Source: Enemella evansiae (GTDB lineage Bacteria; Pseudomonadota; Alphaproteobacteria; Rhodobacterales; Rhodobacteraceae). Taken from it: a stretch of DNA of 64,000 bases. Positions within the stretch are counted from its first letter, which is position 1. Every line of letters begins with the position of its first letter. The translations under genes were made by a program, and so were the position numbers. The DNA lies in assembly GCA_017255395.1 (NCBI GenBank), contig JAFKDC010000001.1, positions 557,784-621,783 of the forward strand, in the 5' to 3' direction. Positions 52,581 to 61,205 of this stretch are shown here, piece after piece. The notes beneath the pieces are model-generated. The model did not search any database. It was not told where the DNA came from and saw only the letters and a list, made by a program, of their open reading frames with translations.

Positions 52581-52628
52581 GGGGGCGCTGCCCCCGCCTT
52601 CGGCCCCCGAGGTATTTCAACCAAGAAG
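52581..52628 (+). repeat. GC hairpin plus gene-end motif, copy D
   Basis: GGGGGCGCTGCCCCC (52581-52595) is followed by CCCCCGAGGTATTTC and AACCAAGAAG (52604-52628). Same plan as copies A-C with a variant tail. It lies directly before trpF. Confidence 0.55.
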
Positions 52629-52643
52629 ACGCATGGGGGCTTC

Positions 52644-53303
52644 ATGACCGACGTTCGGGTCAAGATCTGCGGCCTGAAAACGCCTGACGACGTGGCGGTG
52701 GCGGCAGAGGCCGGGGCGGCCTATGGCGGCTTCGTGTTCTTTCCCAAGAGCCCGCGGCATCTGGAGATCGCCGAGGCGCGTGCCCTGGCGCAGGCGGCGC
52801 CGGTTGGGCTGGCAAAGGTGGCGCTGGTCGTCGATGTGGATGACGCCCTGCTGGATGCGCTGTGCGCAGCGGTGCCGCTGGACATGCTGCAGCTGCACGG
52901 GCGCGAGACGCCGGAGCGGGTGTCCGAGGTTCGGGCGCGCTACGGCCTGCCGGTGATGAAGGCGGTGGGGGTCGGTGGTGCGGCGGATCTTCCGGCGCTG
53001 GATCGCTATTGCGCCGTCGCGGATCAGATCCTTGTCGATGCCAAGCCGCCGAAGGGGGCCGATCTGCCCGGCGGCAACGGGCTTGCCTTCGACTGGCGGT
53101 TGCTGGCCGGGCGGCGCTGGACGCGGCCCTGGATGCTGGCGGGCGGTTTGACGCCCGAGGTGGTCGGGCGGGCCGTCGAGCTGACCGGGGCGCGGCAGGT
53201 GGATGTCTCTTCGGGGGTGGAGGTGGCGCGGGGCGTCAAGGACCACGGTCTGATCCGCGCTTTCGTGAAGGCCGCGCAGGCCGCGCCGGTGCCGCGCCTG
53301 TAA
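52644..53303 (+). CDS. trpF: phosphoribosylanthranilate isomerase
   Basis: Tryptophan pathway enzyme (Amadori rearrangement of N-5'-phosphoribosylanthranilate). 219 residues. [34 protein letters not shown] holds the catalytic cysteine; [42 protein letters not shown] (catalytic aspartate) and the phosphate loop [18 protein letters not shown] are conserved. It lies 117 bases after the LapA gene. No trpB follows; trp genes are scattered. Confidence 0.96.
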   Translation: MTDVRVKICGLKTPDDVAVAAEAGAAYGGFVFFPKSPRHLEIAEARALAQAAPVGLAKVALVVDVDDALLDALCAAVPLDMLQLHGRETPERVSEVRARYGLPVMKAVGVGGAADLPALDRYCAVADQILVDAKPPKGADLPGGNGLAFDWRLLAGRRWTRPWMLAGGLTPEVVGRAVELTGARQVDVSSGVEVARGVKDHGLIRAFVKAAQAAPVPRL

Positions 53304-53431
53304 GCCGTCTTGCGGGTTGCGGGGGCTGCCGGCGGGCGGATTATTGCGGCATCAGCGGGCCTGCCGCGGGTTCCGGGCGCCGGTTGTGTGGGGTCAGACG
53401 CGCGGATATGTCCTCTGCCGGGTCCGGGGCG

Positions 53432-53776
53432 TCACAGGATGTCGAGCACGCGCTCTGGCGGGCGGCCGATCACGGCGCCCTTTTCGGCAAAGGCGACGGG
53501 GCGTTCGATCAGCTTCGGCTCTTCCGCCATGGCCGCCAGCAACGTCTCTTCGTCGCTGTCGCGGGACAGGCCGCGCGCCTTGAAGGCCGGTTCCTTGACC
53601 CGCATCATTTCCATCGCCGTCAGCCCCAGCCGGGCCTGCGCCGCGCGCAGCTCTGCCAGGGTGGGCGTGTCCTCGAGGTAGCGGCGTTCGGTCACCGCGA
53701 CGCCGCGGGCCTGCAGCAGCGCCAGCGCCTCGCGCGATTTCGAGCAGCGCGGGTTGTGCCAGAGGATCACAGCCAT
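53432..53776 (-). CDS. arsenate reductase (ArsC)-family protein
   Basis: 114-residue thioredoxin-fold protein of the glutaredoxin-linked ArsC/Spx-like family. [20 protein letters not shown] places Cys11 as the catalytic thiol; [13 protein letters not shown] and [24 protein letters not shown] are the conserved later motifs, including the RP region. It overlaps the pyrD 3' end by ten bases. No arsenic transport or ArsR genes are adjacent, so it may reduce arsenate or another small oxidant. Confidence 0.87.
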   Translation of the reverse strand: MAVILWHNPRCSKSREALALLQARGVAVTERRYLEDTPTLAELRAAQARLGLTAMEMMRVKEPAFKARGLSRDSDEETLLAAMAEEPKLIERPVAFAEKGAVIGRPPERVLDIL

Positions 53777-54825
53777 TCCGACCGCCCGGTTCCGACCGCC
53801 TGCGCCACCGAGGCAAAGCCGTCCCGCGCCAGAAGCGCGTCGAGGCCCTGCGCGATCTCCTGCACGAGGCTCAGCCCGCCGTAGACCAGCGCGGTGTAGA
53901 GTTGCACCGCCGAGGCCCCGGCGCGGATCTTGGCATAGGCCTGCTCTGCCGAGCTGACGCCGCCAACGCCCACCAGCGGCAGGGTGCCGCCGGTCAGCTC
54001 TGACAGCCGTGCCAACACCCGGGTCGAGCGTTCGAAGAGCGGCGCGCCGGACAGGCCGCCCGCTTCCGAGGCGAAGGCCGAGTGCAGGCTGTCGCGCGCC
54101 AGCGTGGTATTGGTGGCGATGATGCCGGAAATGCCGGTCTCTGTCGCCACTTCGGCCACATCCGACAGCCCGGCCTCGTCGAGGTCGGGGGCGATCTTCA
54201 GGAAGACCGGGATCGGGCGTTCCAGCCCGGCGCGGGCCGCCATGACGCCCTCCAGCAGCGCCACCAGCGCCTCGCGGCCCTGCAGGTCGCGCAGCTTCTC
54301 GGTGTTCGGAGAGCTCACGTTGACGGTCGCGAAATCGAGATTGGGCCCGCAGCGTTCCAGCACCCGGACGAAATCGGCGGCGCGGTCGGCGCTGTCCTTG
54401 TTGGCGCCGAGATTCAGCCCCAGCACCATGTCGCGCGGGCGGGTCATCAGGCGCCCGGCGATGGCTTCCATCCCGTCGTTGTTGAAGCCGAAGCGGTTGA
54501 TCGCCGCGCGGTCCTCGGTCAGGCGGAAGAGGCGCGGTTTCGGATTGCCGGGCTGCGGGCGCGGCGTCGCGGCGCCGACCTCGACAAAGCCGAAGCCCGC
54601 GCGTGACAGGCCCTGAAGCGCGGTTGCATTCTTGTCGAAGCCCGCCGCCAGGCCGATGGGGTTCGGCAGCGCCAGACCCGCCAGCGCGCAGCGCAGCCGG
54701 TCCGAAGTCACAAGCCCCGGCGCGGGGGCGGCGCCGATCTGCAAGGCGCGGATCGCGAGGCCGTGGGCCGTTTCCGGGTCCATGCGGCGCAGGAAGGCCA
54801 GCCCGGCCTGTTCGACGATCTTCAT
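53767..54825 (-). CDS. pyrD: dihydroorotate dehydrogenase (quinone), class 2
   Basis: Oxidises dihydroorotate to orotate and passes electrons to ubiquinone; membrane-associated through its N-terminal helix. Start at 54825 ([28 protein letters not shown]). 352 residues: [57 protein letters not shown] with the catalytic serine of class 2 enzymes, and the C-terminal FMN loop [33 protein letters not shown]. The ATG overlaps the stop of the DUF952 gene. Confidence 0.96.
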   Translation of the reverse strand: MKIVEQAGLAFLRRMDPETAHGLAIRALQIGAAPAPGLVTSDRLRCALAGLALPNPIGLAAGFDKNATALQGLSRAGFGFVEVGAATPRPQPGNPKPRLFRLTEDRAAINRFGFNNDGMEAIAGRLMTRPRDMVLGLNLGANKDSADRAADFVRVLERCGPNLDFATVNVSSPNTEKLRDLQGREALVALLEGVMAARAGLERPIPVFLKIAPDLDEAGLSDVAEVATETGISGIIATNTTLARDSLHSAFASEAGGLSGAPLFERSTRVLARLSELTGGTLPLVGVGGVSSAEQAYAKIRAGASAVQLYTALVYGGLSLVQEIAQGLDALLARDGFASVAQAVGTGRSEWL

Positions 54826-55160
54826 GCGAAGTCCTCCGGGAACCGGTGGGCGCTCGCCTCCAGCGGCAGGGGTTGGCACCAGACCACGTCCTCCAGCCTG
54901 AGCGGCCCGTAGAGATGCGGGAATTCCGCCCCCCCGCGCGAAACTTCCCACTTCAGCGCGGCGCCCAGGCGGTCACTGTCCAGCGCGGCGAGGAACAGCC
55001 CCTCGGCCCCGGCGAAGTGCTTGGCCGCCGTTTCACGCGCCTGTTCGGCTGTGGAGAAATGGATGAAGCCGTCGGCCACGTCGACAGGTGCGCCGGGGGT
55101 CTCTTTGTCAGAGCGCAGGGCGGCCCATTCCTCGGCCCGGAGAATCTTGTAGATCAGCAT
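54822..55160 (-). CDS. DUF952-family protein
   Basis: 112 residues: [65 protein letters not shown] and a C-terminal [20 protein letters not shown]. The D-G-F-I-H-F-S-T motif and the F-P-H-L-Y-G-P-L block are diagnostic of DUF952, a small family of unknown function. Its stop overlaps the pyrD ATG by four bases, so translation of pyrD is coupled to it. Confidence 0.9.
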   Translation of the reverse strand: MLIYKILRAEEWAALRSDKETPGAPVDVADGFIHFSTAEQARETAAKHFAGAEGLFLAALDSDRLGAALKWEVSRGGAEFPHLYGPLRLEDVVWCQPLPLEASAHRFPEDFA

Positions 55161-55451
55161 GGCCCGCTTTTGACCCGGACCGTGCCGGGCGGTCAAGCGG
55201 CCGGTCGCGCCAGATCGCAGGCCCCGTGCCGGGGGCGCCCCGGCAGCAGGGGCGGGGTGCACCACGCGCCACCGTCCGGTGATCCTTCTTCCCGACTGCA
55301 AGGGCGCGCCGGATGCCGCCCCCGTCGCCACAAGGGGCAGGGCGGTCATGCCCCTGTCACTTGCCGCAGCGATACCCCGCATCATCCTTTGACTCTTTGG
55401 TCCAACCGGGGTCTGCTGTTTCGTATTACACAACCCAACGGAGAGGTTCCC

Positions 55452-57008
55452 ATGATCCGTCTTATGTCCGGCGCCGCCGCACTGGCCCTGATGGCCGGAG
55501 CCGCACAGGCCGACTATTCCTTGACCATCCTGCACACCAACGACTTTCACGCGCGCTTCGAGCCGATCTCGAAATACGACTCGGGCTGTTCGTCCGAGGA
55601 CAACGACGCGGGCGAGTGCTTTGGCGGCTCGGCCCGCCTGATGACCGCGATCTCCGACGCCAAGGCGCGGACCAACAATTACATCCTCGTGGACGGCGGC
55701 GACCAGTTTCAGGGCACGCTCTTCTACACCTACTACAAGGGCAAGCTCGCCGCCGAGATGATGAACCAGATGGGCTACGACGCGATGACCGTGGGCAACC
55801 ACGAATTCGACGACGGCCCCGAGGTGCTGCGCGGTTTCGTCGACGCGGTGGAATTCCCGGTGCTGATGTCGAACGCCGACCTCACGGGCGAGGACCTCCT
55901 GAAGGACTCCATCATGAAGTCCACCGTGATCGAGAAGGGCGGCGAAAAGCTGGGCCTGATTGGCCTGACCCCGCAGGACACCGATGAACTCGCCTCGCCG
56001 GGCAAGAACATCATCTTCACCGATCCCTCCGAGGCCGTACAGGCCGAGGTCGACAAGCTGACCGAAGAGGGGGTGAGCAAGATCATCGTGCTGTCGCACT
56101 CGGGTTACGGCGTCGACCAGCGCGTGGCCCAGAACACCACCGGCGTCGATGTGATCGTGGGCGGCCACTCCAACACGCTTCTGGGGACCATGGATGGCGC
56201 GGCGGGCGCCTATCCGACCGTGGTGAACGGCGTGCAGATCGTGCAGGCCTATGCCTACGGCAAGTTCCTCGGCGAGCTGAACGTCACTTTCGACGACGAG
56301 GGTGTGGTCACCGAAGCCTCGGGCGCGCCGATCCTGATGGACGCCTCCGTGGCCGAGGAAGAGGGCGTAAAGGCCCGTATCGCAGAGGCCGCGGTGCCGC
56401 TGGACGAGATCCGCAACGAGGTCGTGGCCGAGACCTCCGAGGCCGTCGAGGGCAACCGCGACGTCTGCCGCGCGATGGAATGCTCGATGGGCAACCTGGT
56501 GGCCGATGCCATGCTGGACCGCGTGAAGGATCAGGGCGTCGAGATCGCCATTGCCAACTCGGGCGGTCTGCGTGCGTCCATCGACGCGGGCGAGGTCACC
56601 ATGGGCGAGGTCCTGACGGTGCTGCCGTTCCAGAACACCCTGTCGACCTTCCAGGTGACCGGCGCGACCGTGGTCGAGGCGCTGGAAAACGGCGTCAGCC
56701 AGATCGAAGAGGGCGGCGGTCGCTTCCCGCAGGTGGCGGGCATGACCTTCACCGTCGATCCCTCGGCAGAGCCGGGTAGCCGGATCTCCGAGGTCATGGT
56801 GGGCGGCGCGCCCATCGACCCCGAAAAGATGTACGGTGCGGTTTCCAACAACTATGTGCGCAACGGCGGCGACGGTTACGCGATGTTCGTGCAGGCCGAG
56901 AATGCCTATGACTTCGGCCCCGACCTTGCCGATGTGACGGCGGAATACCTCGCCGAGAATGCGCCCTACACGCCCTATACGGACGGTCGCATCAAGATCA
57001 TGGAGTAA
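55452..57008 (+). CDS. 5'-nucleotidase / UshA-like metallophosphatase, periplasmic
   Basis: 518 residues with a signal peptide (MIRLMSGAAALALMAGAAQA). N-terminal metallophosphoesterase domain: LTILHTNDFHARFEP, VDGGDQFQGTLFY, VGNHEFDDGP, LSHSGYGVDQ and GGHSNT, the two-metal site. The C-terminal 5'-nucleotidase domain carries NSGGLRASIDAGEVTMGEVLTVLPFQNTLSTFQVTGATV and the substrate-binding SNNYVRNGGDGYAMF. It releases phosphate from extracellular nucleotides. It is monocistronic with a terminator; the 291 bases upstream (55161-55451) hold no gene and no convincing Pho box. Confidence 0.92.
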   Translation: MIRLMSGAAALALMAGAAQADYSLTILHTNDFHARFEPISKYDSGCSSEDNDAGECFGGSARLMTAISDAKARTNNYILVDGGDQFQGTLFYTYYKGKLAAEMMNQMGYDAMTVGNHEFDDGPEVLRGFVDAVEFPVLMSNADLTGEDLLKDSIMKSTVIEKGGEKLGLIGLTPQDTDELASPGKNIIFTDPSEAVQAEVDKLTEEGVSKIIVLSHSGYGVDQRVAQNTTGVDVIVGGHSNTLLGTMDGAAGAYPTVVNGVQIVQAYAYGKFLGELNVTFDDEGVVTEASGAPILMDASVAEEEGVKARIAEAAVPLDEIRNEVVAETSEAVEGNRDVCRAMECSMGNLVADAMLDRVKDQGVEIAIANSGGLRASIDAGEVTMGEVLTVLPFQNTLSTFQVTGATVVEALENGVSQIEEGGGRFPQVAGMTFTVDPSAEPGSRISEVMVGGAPIDPEKMYGAVSNNYVRNGGDGYAMFVQAENAYDFGPDLADVTAEYLAENAPYTPYTDGRIKIME

Positions 57009-57033
57009 GCGTCCTTCGGGAGTGCTGATTTCG

Positions 57034-57067
57034 AAACGCCCCCGCAGGCTGCTGCGGGGGCGTTTTT
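57034..57067 (+). terminator. terminator of the 5'-nucleotidase gene
   Basis: AAACGCCCCCGCAG and CTGCGGGGGCGTTT form a 14-bp stem with loop GCTG, followed by TT. It starts 25 bases past the stop. Confidence 0.93.
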
Positions 57068-57454
57068 CTATGGGGCGGTGGATTGCGCTACAGAGCCTTC
57101 CGCGCGTTCGCTGCGGGCATCCCCGCCAGACTGCCGCAACATGTCCCTGATCTCCAACGACCTGATCCCCCACACAGCGCGGAATCAAGGCCGCAGGCCG
57201 CCGCGCATCGCCGGGCCTCCCCCCGGCCCGGCGATTTGTCCGATGATGGTGCTCCGTTCGTAGGGTCTACGGACTTGGCTGGGATAAAGTGCGAGGCTCA
57301 GCCGTTGGATCGCCGATCCGAGGCCCGACGCTGCGCGGCTCGTTGCCACACAGAGCTGCGCCAAAAGCGCTTTTCAGAGCCGTTTACGAAATTATGCAAA
57401 CCGGCCGGTAAAGCGCTTTGAACCGGCCGGTTTGTCCCATAACGAAAGGTTAAT
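57068..57454. other. spacer between convergent genes
   Basis: No gene is supported between the nucleotidase terminator and the acyl-CoA synthetase stop. The right part carries palindromes: AAAAGCGCTTTT (57363-57374) and the nested element at 57398-57433. Confidence 0.5.
57398..57433. repeat. nested palindrome downstream of the acyl-CoA synthetase gene
   Basis: AAACCGGCCGGT (57398-57409) pairs with ACCGGCCGGTTT (57422-57433). Each arm contains the palindrome ACCGGCCGGT, and the loop holds another, AAAGCGCTTT (57410-57419). It can form one long hairpin or several small ones. Its place after the minus-strand gene suggests a terminator role. Confidence 0.6.
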
Positions 57455-59350
57455 TCAGGCCACGGCCTTCTCTTCGATCCACTCCCAGGGTCGCACAAAA
57501 TCGCCCAGCACCTTGCCGACCTCGGTCTCGGTCGCGCCATTGGCCTCGACCTGCGCGACCAGCCCGCGGGTCTTGTCGTCGATCACCGAAACCACCCGCG
57601 CCGCACAGCCCGCCTTTTCCAGCGCGCCGTTGTAGATGCGCGTGATCGCCAGCTTGCGGAGGTCGGGCTTGAAGATCTTGCCGACCGCCGTCTTGGGCAG
57701 TTCCGGCAGGATCGTCAGGTGCTTGGGATGCGCCGCCCGCTCGTGGACATGCACCTTCGCGTGCTCCAGAAGCTCTGCCTCCGTGACCTCGGCGCCCTCC
57801 ACCAGTTCCACATAGGCGCAGGGCAATTCGCCGGAATGCGCGTCCGGCTGGCCGATGGCGCCGGCAAAGGCGACGGCGGGATGGGCCAGCAGCGCCTCCT
57901 CGATCTCGGCGGGGTCGATGTTGTGGCCGCCCCGGATGATCAGATCCTTGGCGCGCCCGGTGATCCAGAGATAGCCGTCCGCGTCGAGCCGCCCGAGGTC
58001 CCCGGTGCGCAGGTATTTGTCGAAATGGAAGAGCTCGGCGTTCTTGGCGGCCTCGGTGTAGGTCTTGCCGGGATAGACGCCGGGGTTCGATACGCAGATC
58101 TCGCCGATCTCGTCGGTGCCGCATTCGATGATCTCGCCATGCGCCAGCTTCAGGATCTTCACGTCCGTATGCGGCAGGGGAATGCCGACGGAGCCGACCT
58201 TCTTCACCCCGTCAGGCGGGTTCACCGCCACAAGGCAGGTGGCTTCGGTCAGGCCGTAGCCTTCGCAGATGGTCACCCCGCAGGAGGATTCGAAGCGCTT
58301 GAACAGCTCCAGCGGCATCGGGGCCGAACCCGAGAACGCTGTCTTCACCGAAGAGATATCCGCGTCGACCTTGCGCTGCATCAGCGCCGAGACGGCGGTG
58401 GGCACGGTGATGACGAAGGTCGTTTTCCAGCGTTCGCAGAGCTTCCAGAAGTTGTCGAAGACGCCCTCTCCACGATAGCCGGCGGGCGTCGGAAAGACCA
58501 CATGCGCGCCCGAACAAAGCATCGCCATCAGGATCACGTGGCAGGCGAAGACATGGAACAGCGGCAGCGGGCACATCACGCTGTCCTCTTCCGAGAACAG
58601 CAGCGTGGCCCCCAGCCAGCCGTTGTACAGCATCCCCGAATAGAGGTGCTGCGCGACCTTGGGCATGCCGGTGGTGCCGCCGGTGTGGAAATAGGCAGCG
58701 ACGCGGTCGCCGGCGCTGTCGGCGAAGTCGAGCGTCTTCGACTGCCGCGCGGCCTCGCGGTTGAAGTCGAGGTAATCGGCGTGGCGCGCGCCCTCCAGCC
58801 TGGGCCGGACCAGCGGCACGATCCAGCTTTTCGGCGGGGTGAGATAGCGGTTCAGGTCGACCTGCAGCACGGTCTGCACGCCGGGCGCGTGGCGCACCGC
58901 TTCGTGGACCTTCTGCGGCACGTCGGTCTTCGGGAAGGGCTTCAGCGTGACGACGACCTTGGCGCCGGTCTCGCGCAGGATGGCGCCGATCTGTTCCGGC
59001 TCCAGCAGGGGGTTGATCGGGTTGACGATGCCCGCGACCATCCCGCCCAGCAGCGTGGTGGCAGTCTCGTTGCAGTTGGGCAGCACGAAGGCCACCACGT
59101 CCTCTTCGCCGATGCCGAGGCTGCGGAACAGGTTGGCCGCCTGCGCGGTACGGTCCCTAAGCGTGGCCCATGTCATGGTTTCGGCCTTGTCGGTCGGTCC
59201 CGACAGCAACTGGTAACTGACCGCGGGCCGCTGCGGAAAGCGATCCGAGACGCGGGTCAGCTGGCCCCAGAGCGTCTTTGGCATGTCGCGGTTTTCCCAC
59301 GGCATTTCCGCTTCTATGGCATTGCGGTCATCCATTCCCGCGTAAGACAT
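57455..59350 (-). CDS. acyl-CoA synthetase (AMP-binding family)
   Basis: 631-residue adenylate-forming enzyme, starting MSYAGMDDRNAIEAEMPWENRDMPKTLWGQLTRVSDRFPQRPAV. Signature blocks: AAYFHTGGTTGMPKVAQH (P-loop-like, lysine kept), ICEGYGLTEATC, YLRTGDLGRLDADGYLWITGRAKDLIIRGGHNIDPAEIEE, and PKTAVGKIFKPDLRK with the catalytic lysine. The C-terminal 60 residues extend beyond the usual fold (VVSVIDDKTRGLVAQVEANGATETEVGKVLGDF). Probably activates a fatty or other carboxylic acid; the substrate cannot be set by eye. Confidence 0.9.
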   Translation of the reverse strand: MSYAGMDDRNAIEAEMPWENRDMPKTLWGQLTRVSDRFPQRPAVSYQLLSGPTDKAETMTWATLRDRTAQAANLFRSLGIGEEDVVAFVLPNCNETATTLLGGMVAGIVNPINPLLEPEQIGAILRETGAKVVVTLKPFPKTDVPQKVHEAVRHAPGVQTVLQVDLNRYLTPPKSWIVPLVRPRLEGARHADYLDFNREAARQSKTLDFADSAGDRVAAYFHTGGTTGMPKVAQHLYSGMLYNGWLGATLLFSEEDSVMCPLPLFHVFACHVILMAMLCSGAHVVFPTPAGYRGEGVFDNFWKLCERWKTTFVITVPTAVSALMQRKVDADISSVKTAFSGSAPMPLELFKRFESSCGVTICEGYGLTEATCLVAVNPPDGVKKVGSVGIPLPHTDVKILKLAHGEIIECGTDEIGEICVSNPGVYPGKTYTEAAKNAELFHFDKYLRTGDLGRLDADGYLWITGRAKDLIIRGGHNIDPAEIEEALLAHPAVAFAGAIGQPDAHSGELPCAYVELVEGAEVTEAELLEHAKVHVHERAAHPKHLTILPELPKTAVGKIFKPDLRKLAITRIYNGALEKAGCAARVVSVIDDKTRGLVAQVEANGATETEVGKVLGDFVRPWEWIEEKAVA

Positions 59351-59484
59351 GGCCAGGTCTCCTCCCCGTGTTTTTTGTCGCAGTGTGCGGTTGATCGGCC
59401 CCCTGCGCAAGGGCAGGCGACGTGGCGGCACGGCGGCCTGACGCAGCGTTGCGGCGTGCGTGCGGGCGTGGCAGGATCGCGGGC

Positions 59485-59784
59485 ATGGACCATCCGCTGA
59501 TCGACCTGATTTCCGCGAGGATCGCCGCCGCCGAGGCCGAGGGCGCCTTCGACAACCTGCCCGGGGCGGGCAGGCCGCTGCCGCCCTGCGACGATCCGGA
59601 GAACGCGGTCCTGCACCGGATCATGGCGGAGAACGGTGCGGTGCCCGAGGTGGTTTCGCTGTCGCGTGAACTGGCGCGGCGGCGCGCGGAGCTGCGGGAA
59701 CTGGCCGACCGGAGCGAGCGCAGGCGCCTGATCACCGAGATGTCGCTGCTGGAGGCCCGCATCGAGATCGCGAAGCGGCGCTGA
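59485..59784 (+). CDS. DUF1992 (DnaJ-homologue subfamily C28-like) protein
   Basis: 99 residues: MDHPLIDLISARIAAAEAEGAFDNLPGAGRPLPPCDDPENAVLHRIMAENGAVPEVVSLSRELARRRAELRELADRSERRRLITEMSLLEARIEIAKRR. The F-D-N-L-P-G-x-G-(K/R)-P-L motif is diagnostic of the DUF1992 family. The rest is helical. No J domain is present. Function unknown; divergent from the acyl-CoA synthetase. Confidence 0.87.
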   Translation: MDHPLIDLISARIAAAEAEGAFDNLPGAGRPLPPCDDPENAVLHRIMAENGAVPEVVSLSRELARRRAELRELADRSERRRLITEMSLLEARIEIAKRR

Positions 59785-59830
59785 GCCGCGGTGCGGCAGC
59801 CGGGGGGGGCTGCCCCCGCGCCTGTGGCGC

Positions 59831-59857
59831 CCCCCGGGATATTTGCGGACAGAAGAA
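59831..59857 (+). repeat. dispersed gene-end motif, copy C
   Basis: Like copies A and B but with GCGGAC in place of GAGGAC. It follows a GC dyad (GGGGGGCTGCCCCC, 59804-59817) after the DUF1992 gene, in the same orientation. Confidence 0.7.
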
Positions 59858-59941
59858 GTTGGGGGAGCGCCGGGGTGGCGGGGCCTTGTGCCCCGGCGGC
59901 AATCGGGGGCAAATGGGCGCGGTGCAAGAGAGGGAGCGCGC

Positions 59942-61138
59942 ATGGTCTCGGTCAAGGAACAATACGAAGCCTATCCCTATCCCGACCGTGACCCGGCGGA
60001 TGAGGCGAAGCGGCTGGTCATGGGTTCGCCCTCGCATCCCTTCGAGATGGATCACTGGCTGTGGCGCGGACAGCGCGACTGGTCGCAGCCGCTGCGCGTG
60101 CTGGTGGCCGGGGGCGGCACCGGGGACGCGCTGATCCAGCTGACGCAGGTCATGACCAGCGCGGGGGCGCCCTACGAGATCACCTATATCGACCTCTCCA
60201 AGGCCTCGCGCGCGATTGCCGAGGCACGGGCAGAGGCGCGCGGGCTGACCGGCATCACCTTCGTCACCGGCAGCCTGCTGGATGCCGCCGACCATGGCCC
60301 CTTCGATTATATCGACTGCTGCGGGGTGCTGCACCATCTGCCCGATCCGACCGCCGGCTTTGCCGCGCTGCGGGCCGCCGTGGCGCCGGGCGGCGGCATG
60401 GGTTTCATGGTCTATGCGCCTTACGGACGCTCCGGGGTCTATCCCCTGCAACAGGCCTTTGCCGCGCTTTTCGAGGGGCTGGACCCGCAGGTGCGGCTGC
60501 ATCGCGCGAAGGAGATCGTGAAGGGCCTGCCCGAGGGCCATCCCTTCCGCGCCAACCTGAACGTCAACGATCACAGGGTCTCGGACGCGGGGTTCTACGA
60601 TCTGCTTCTGCACGGGCAGGACACGCCCTTCGACGTGGCGAAGGTCTTCGAGACCTGCGCCGCCTCGGGCTGGCGGCTGCAGAGCTTCTGCGTGCCCGCC
60701 CAGTATGACCTGTCGCGGATCGTGTCGCGGCCTGCGGGCATGGACGACGTGACCGCCATGGCCACGGCCGAGAAGCTGCGCGGGACGATGAAGAAACATT
60801 TCGGCTACCTCGTGCCGGACGATGAGGACCGGCCTCTGCCGGGCGGCGAGTCGCATCTGGTGCCGCGCATCGCCATCCGCGACATGCGCCCGCTGGCGAA
60901 GATGGTGGCGCAGGGCCGCGTGCTGCCGCTGACCATCGTCGAGCAGAAGGTGCAGCTGAAGCTGCCGCGCGAGACGGCGCCGCTGGTGGCGGCCATCGAC
61001 AGCCGCCGCTCGCTGGGAGAGATCGCCAGGGTCGCCGGGATGGACCCCCTGCGGTTCAACATGGTCTGGCCCAGAGTTGCGCGGGAATTCATCGCGCATG
61101 GCATCCTGCATTACTCGTCGCTGGGGCTGTCGCGCTGA
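59942..61138 (+). CDS. class I SAM-dependent methyltransferase with C-terminal extension
   Basis: 398 residues from MVSVKEQYEAYPYPDRDPADEAKRLVMGSPSHPFEMDHWLW; frames from earlier starts read through the repeat and are unlikely. The SAM motif is LRVLVAGGGTGDALIQLTQ, followed by EITYIDLSKAS and DYIDCCGVLHHLPDP (motif IV). After about residue 230 a second region contains an HFGYLVPDDEDRPLPGGESHLVPRIAIRDMRPL segment and a winged-helix-like tail (IDSRRSLGEIARVAGMDPLRFNMVWPRVAREFIAHGILHYSS). Substrate unknown; bigger than ordinary small-molecule methyltransferases. Confidence 0.85.
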   Translation: MVSVKEQYEAYPYPDRDPADEAKRLVMGSPSHPFEMDHWLWRGQRDWSQPLRVLVAGGGTGDALIQLTQVMTSAGAPYEITYIDLSKASRAIAEARAEARGLTGITFVTGSLLDAADHGPFDYIDCCGVLHHLPDPTAGFAALRAAVAPGGGMGFMVYAPYGRSGVYPLQQAFAALFEGLDPQVRLHRAKEIVKGLPEGHPFRANLNVNDHRVSDAGFYDLLLHGQDTPFDVAKVFETCAASGWRLQSFCVPAQYDLSRIVSRPAGMDDVTAMATAEKLRGTMKKHFGYLVPDDEDRPLPGGESHLVPRIAIRDMRPLAKMVAQGRVLPLTIVEQKVQLKLPRETAPLVAAIDSRRSLGEIARVAGMDPLRFNMVWPRVAREFIAHGILHYSSLGLSR

Positions 61139-61205
61139 TGTGCGGGCGGTGCAGTCGACCCGGCCCAGCGGGCCGGGCCTGATCGAGCCCTTCGAGTGAT
61201 CCCGT

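Noticed and set aside
55351..55400. Pho box before the 5'-nucleotidase gene
   Set aside because: Only one CTGTCAC half-site is present; the second direct repeat is missing.
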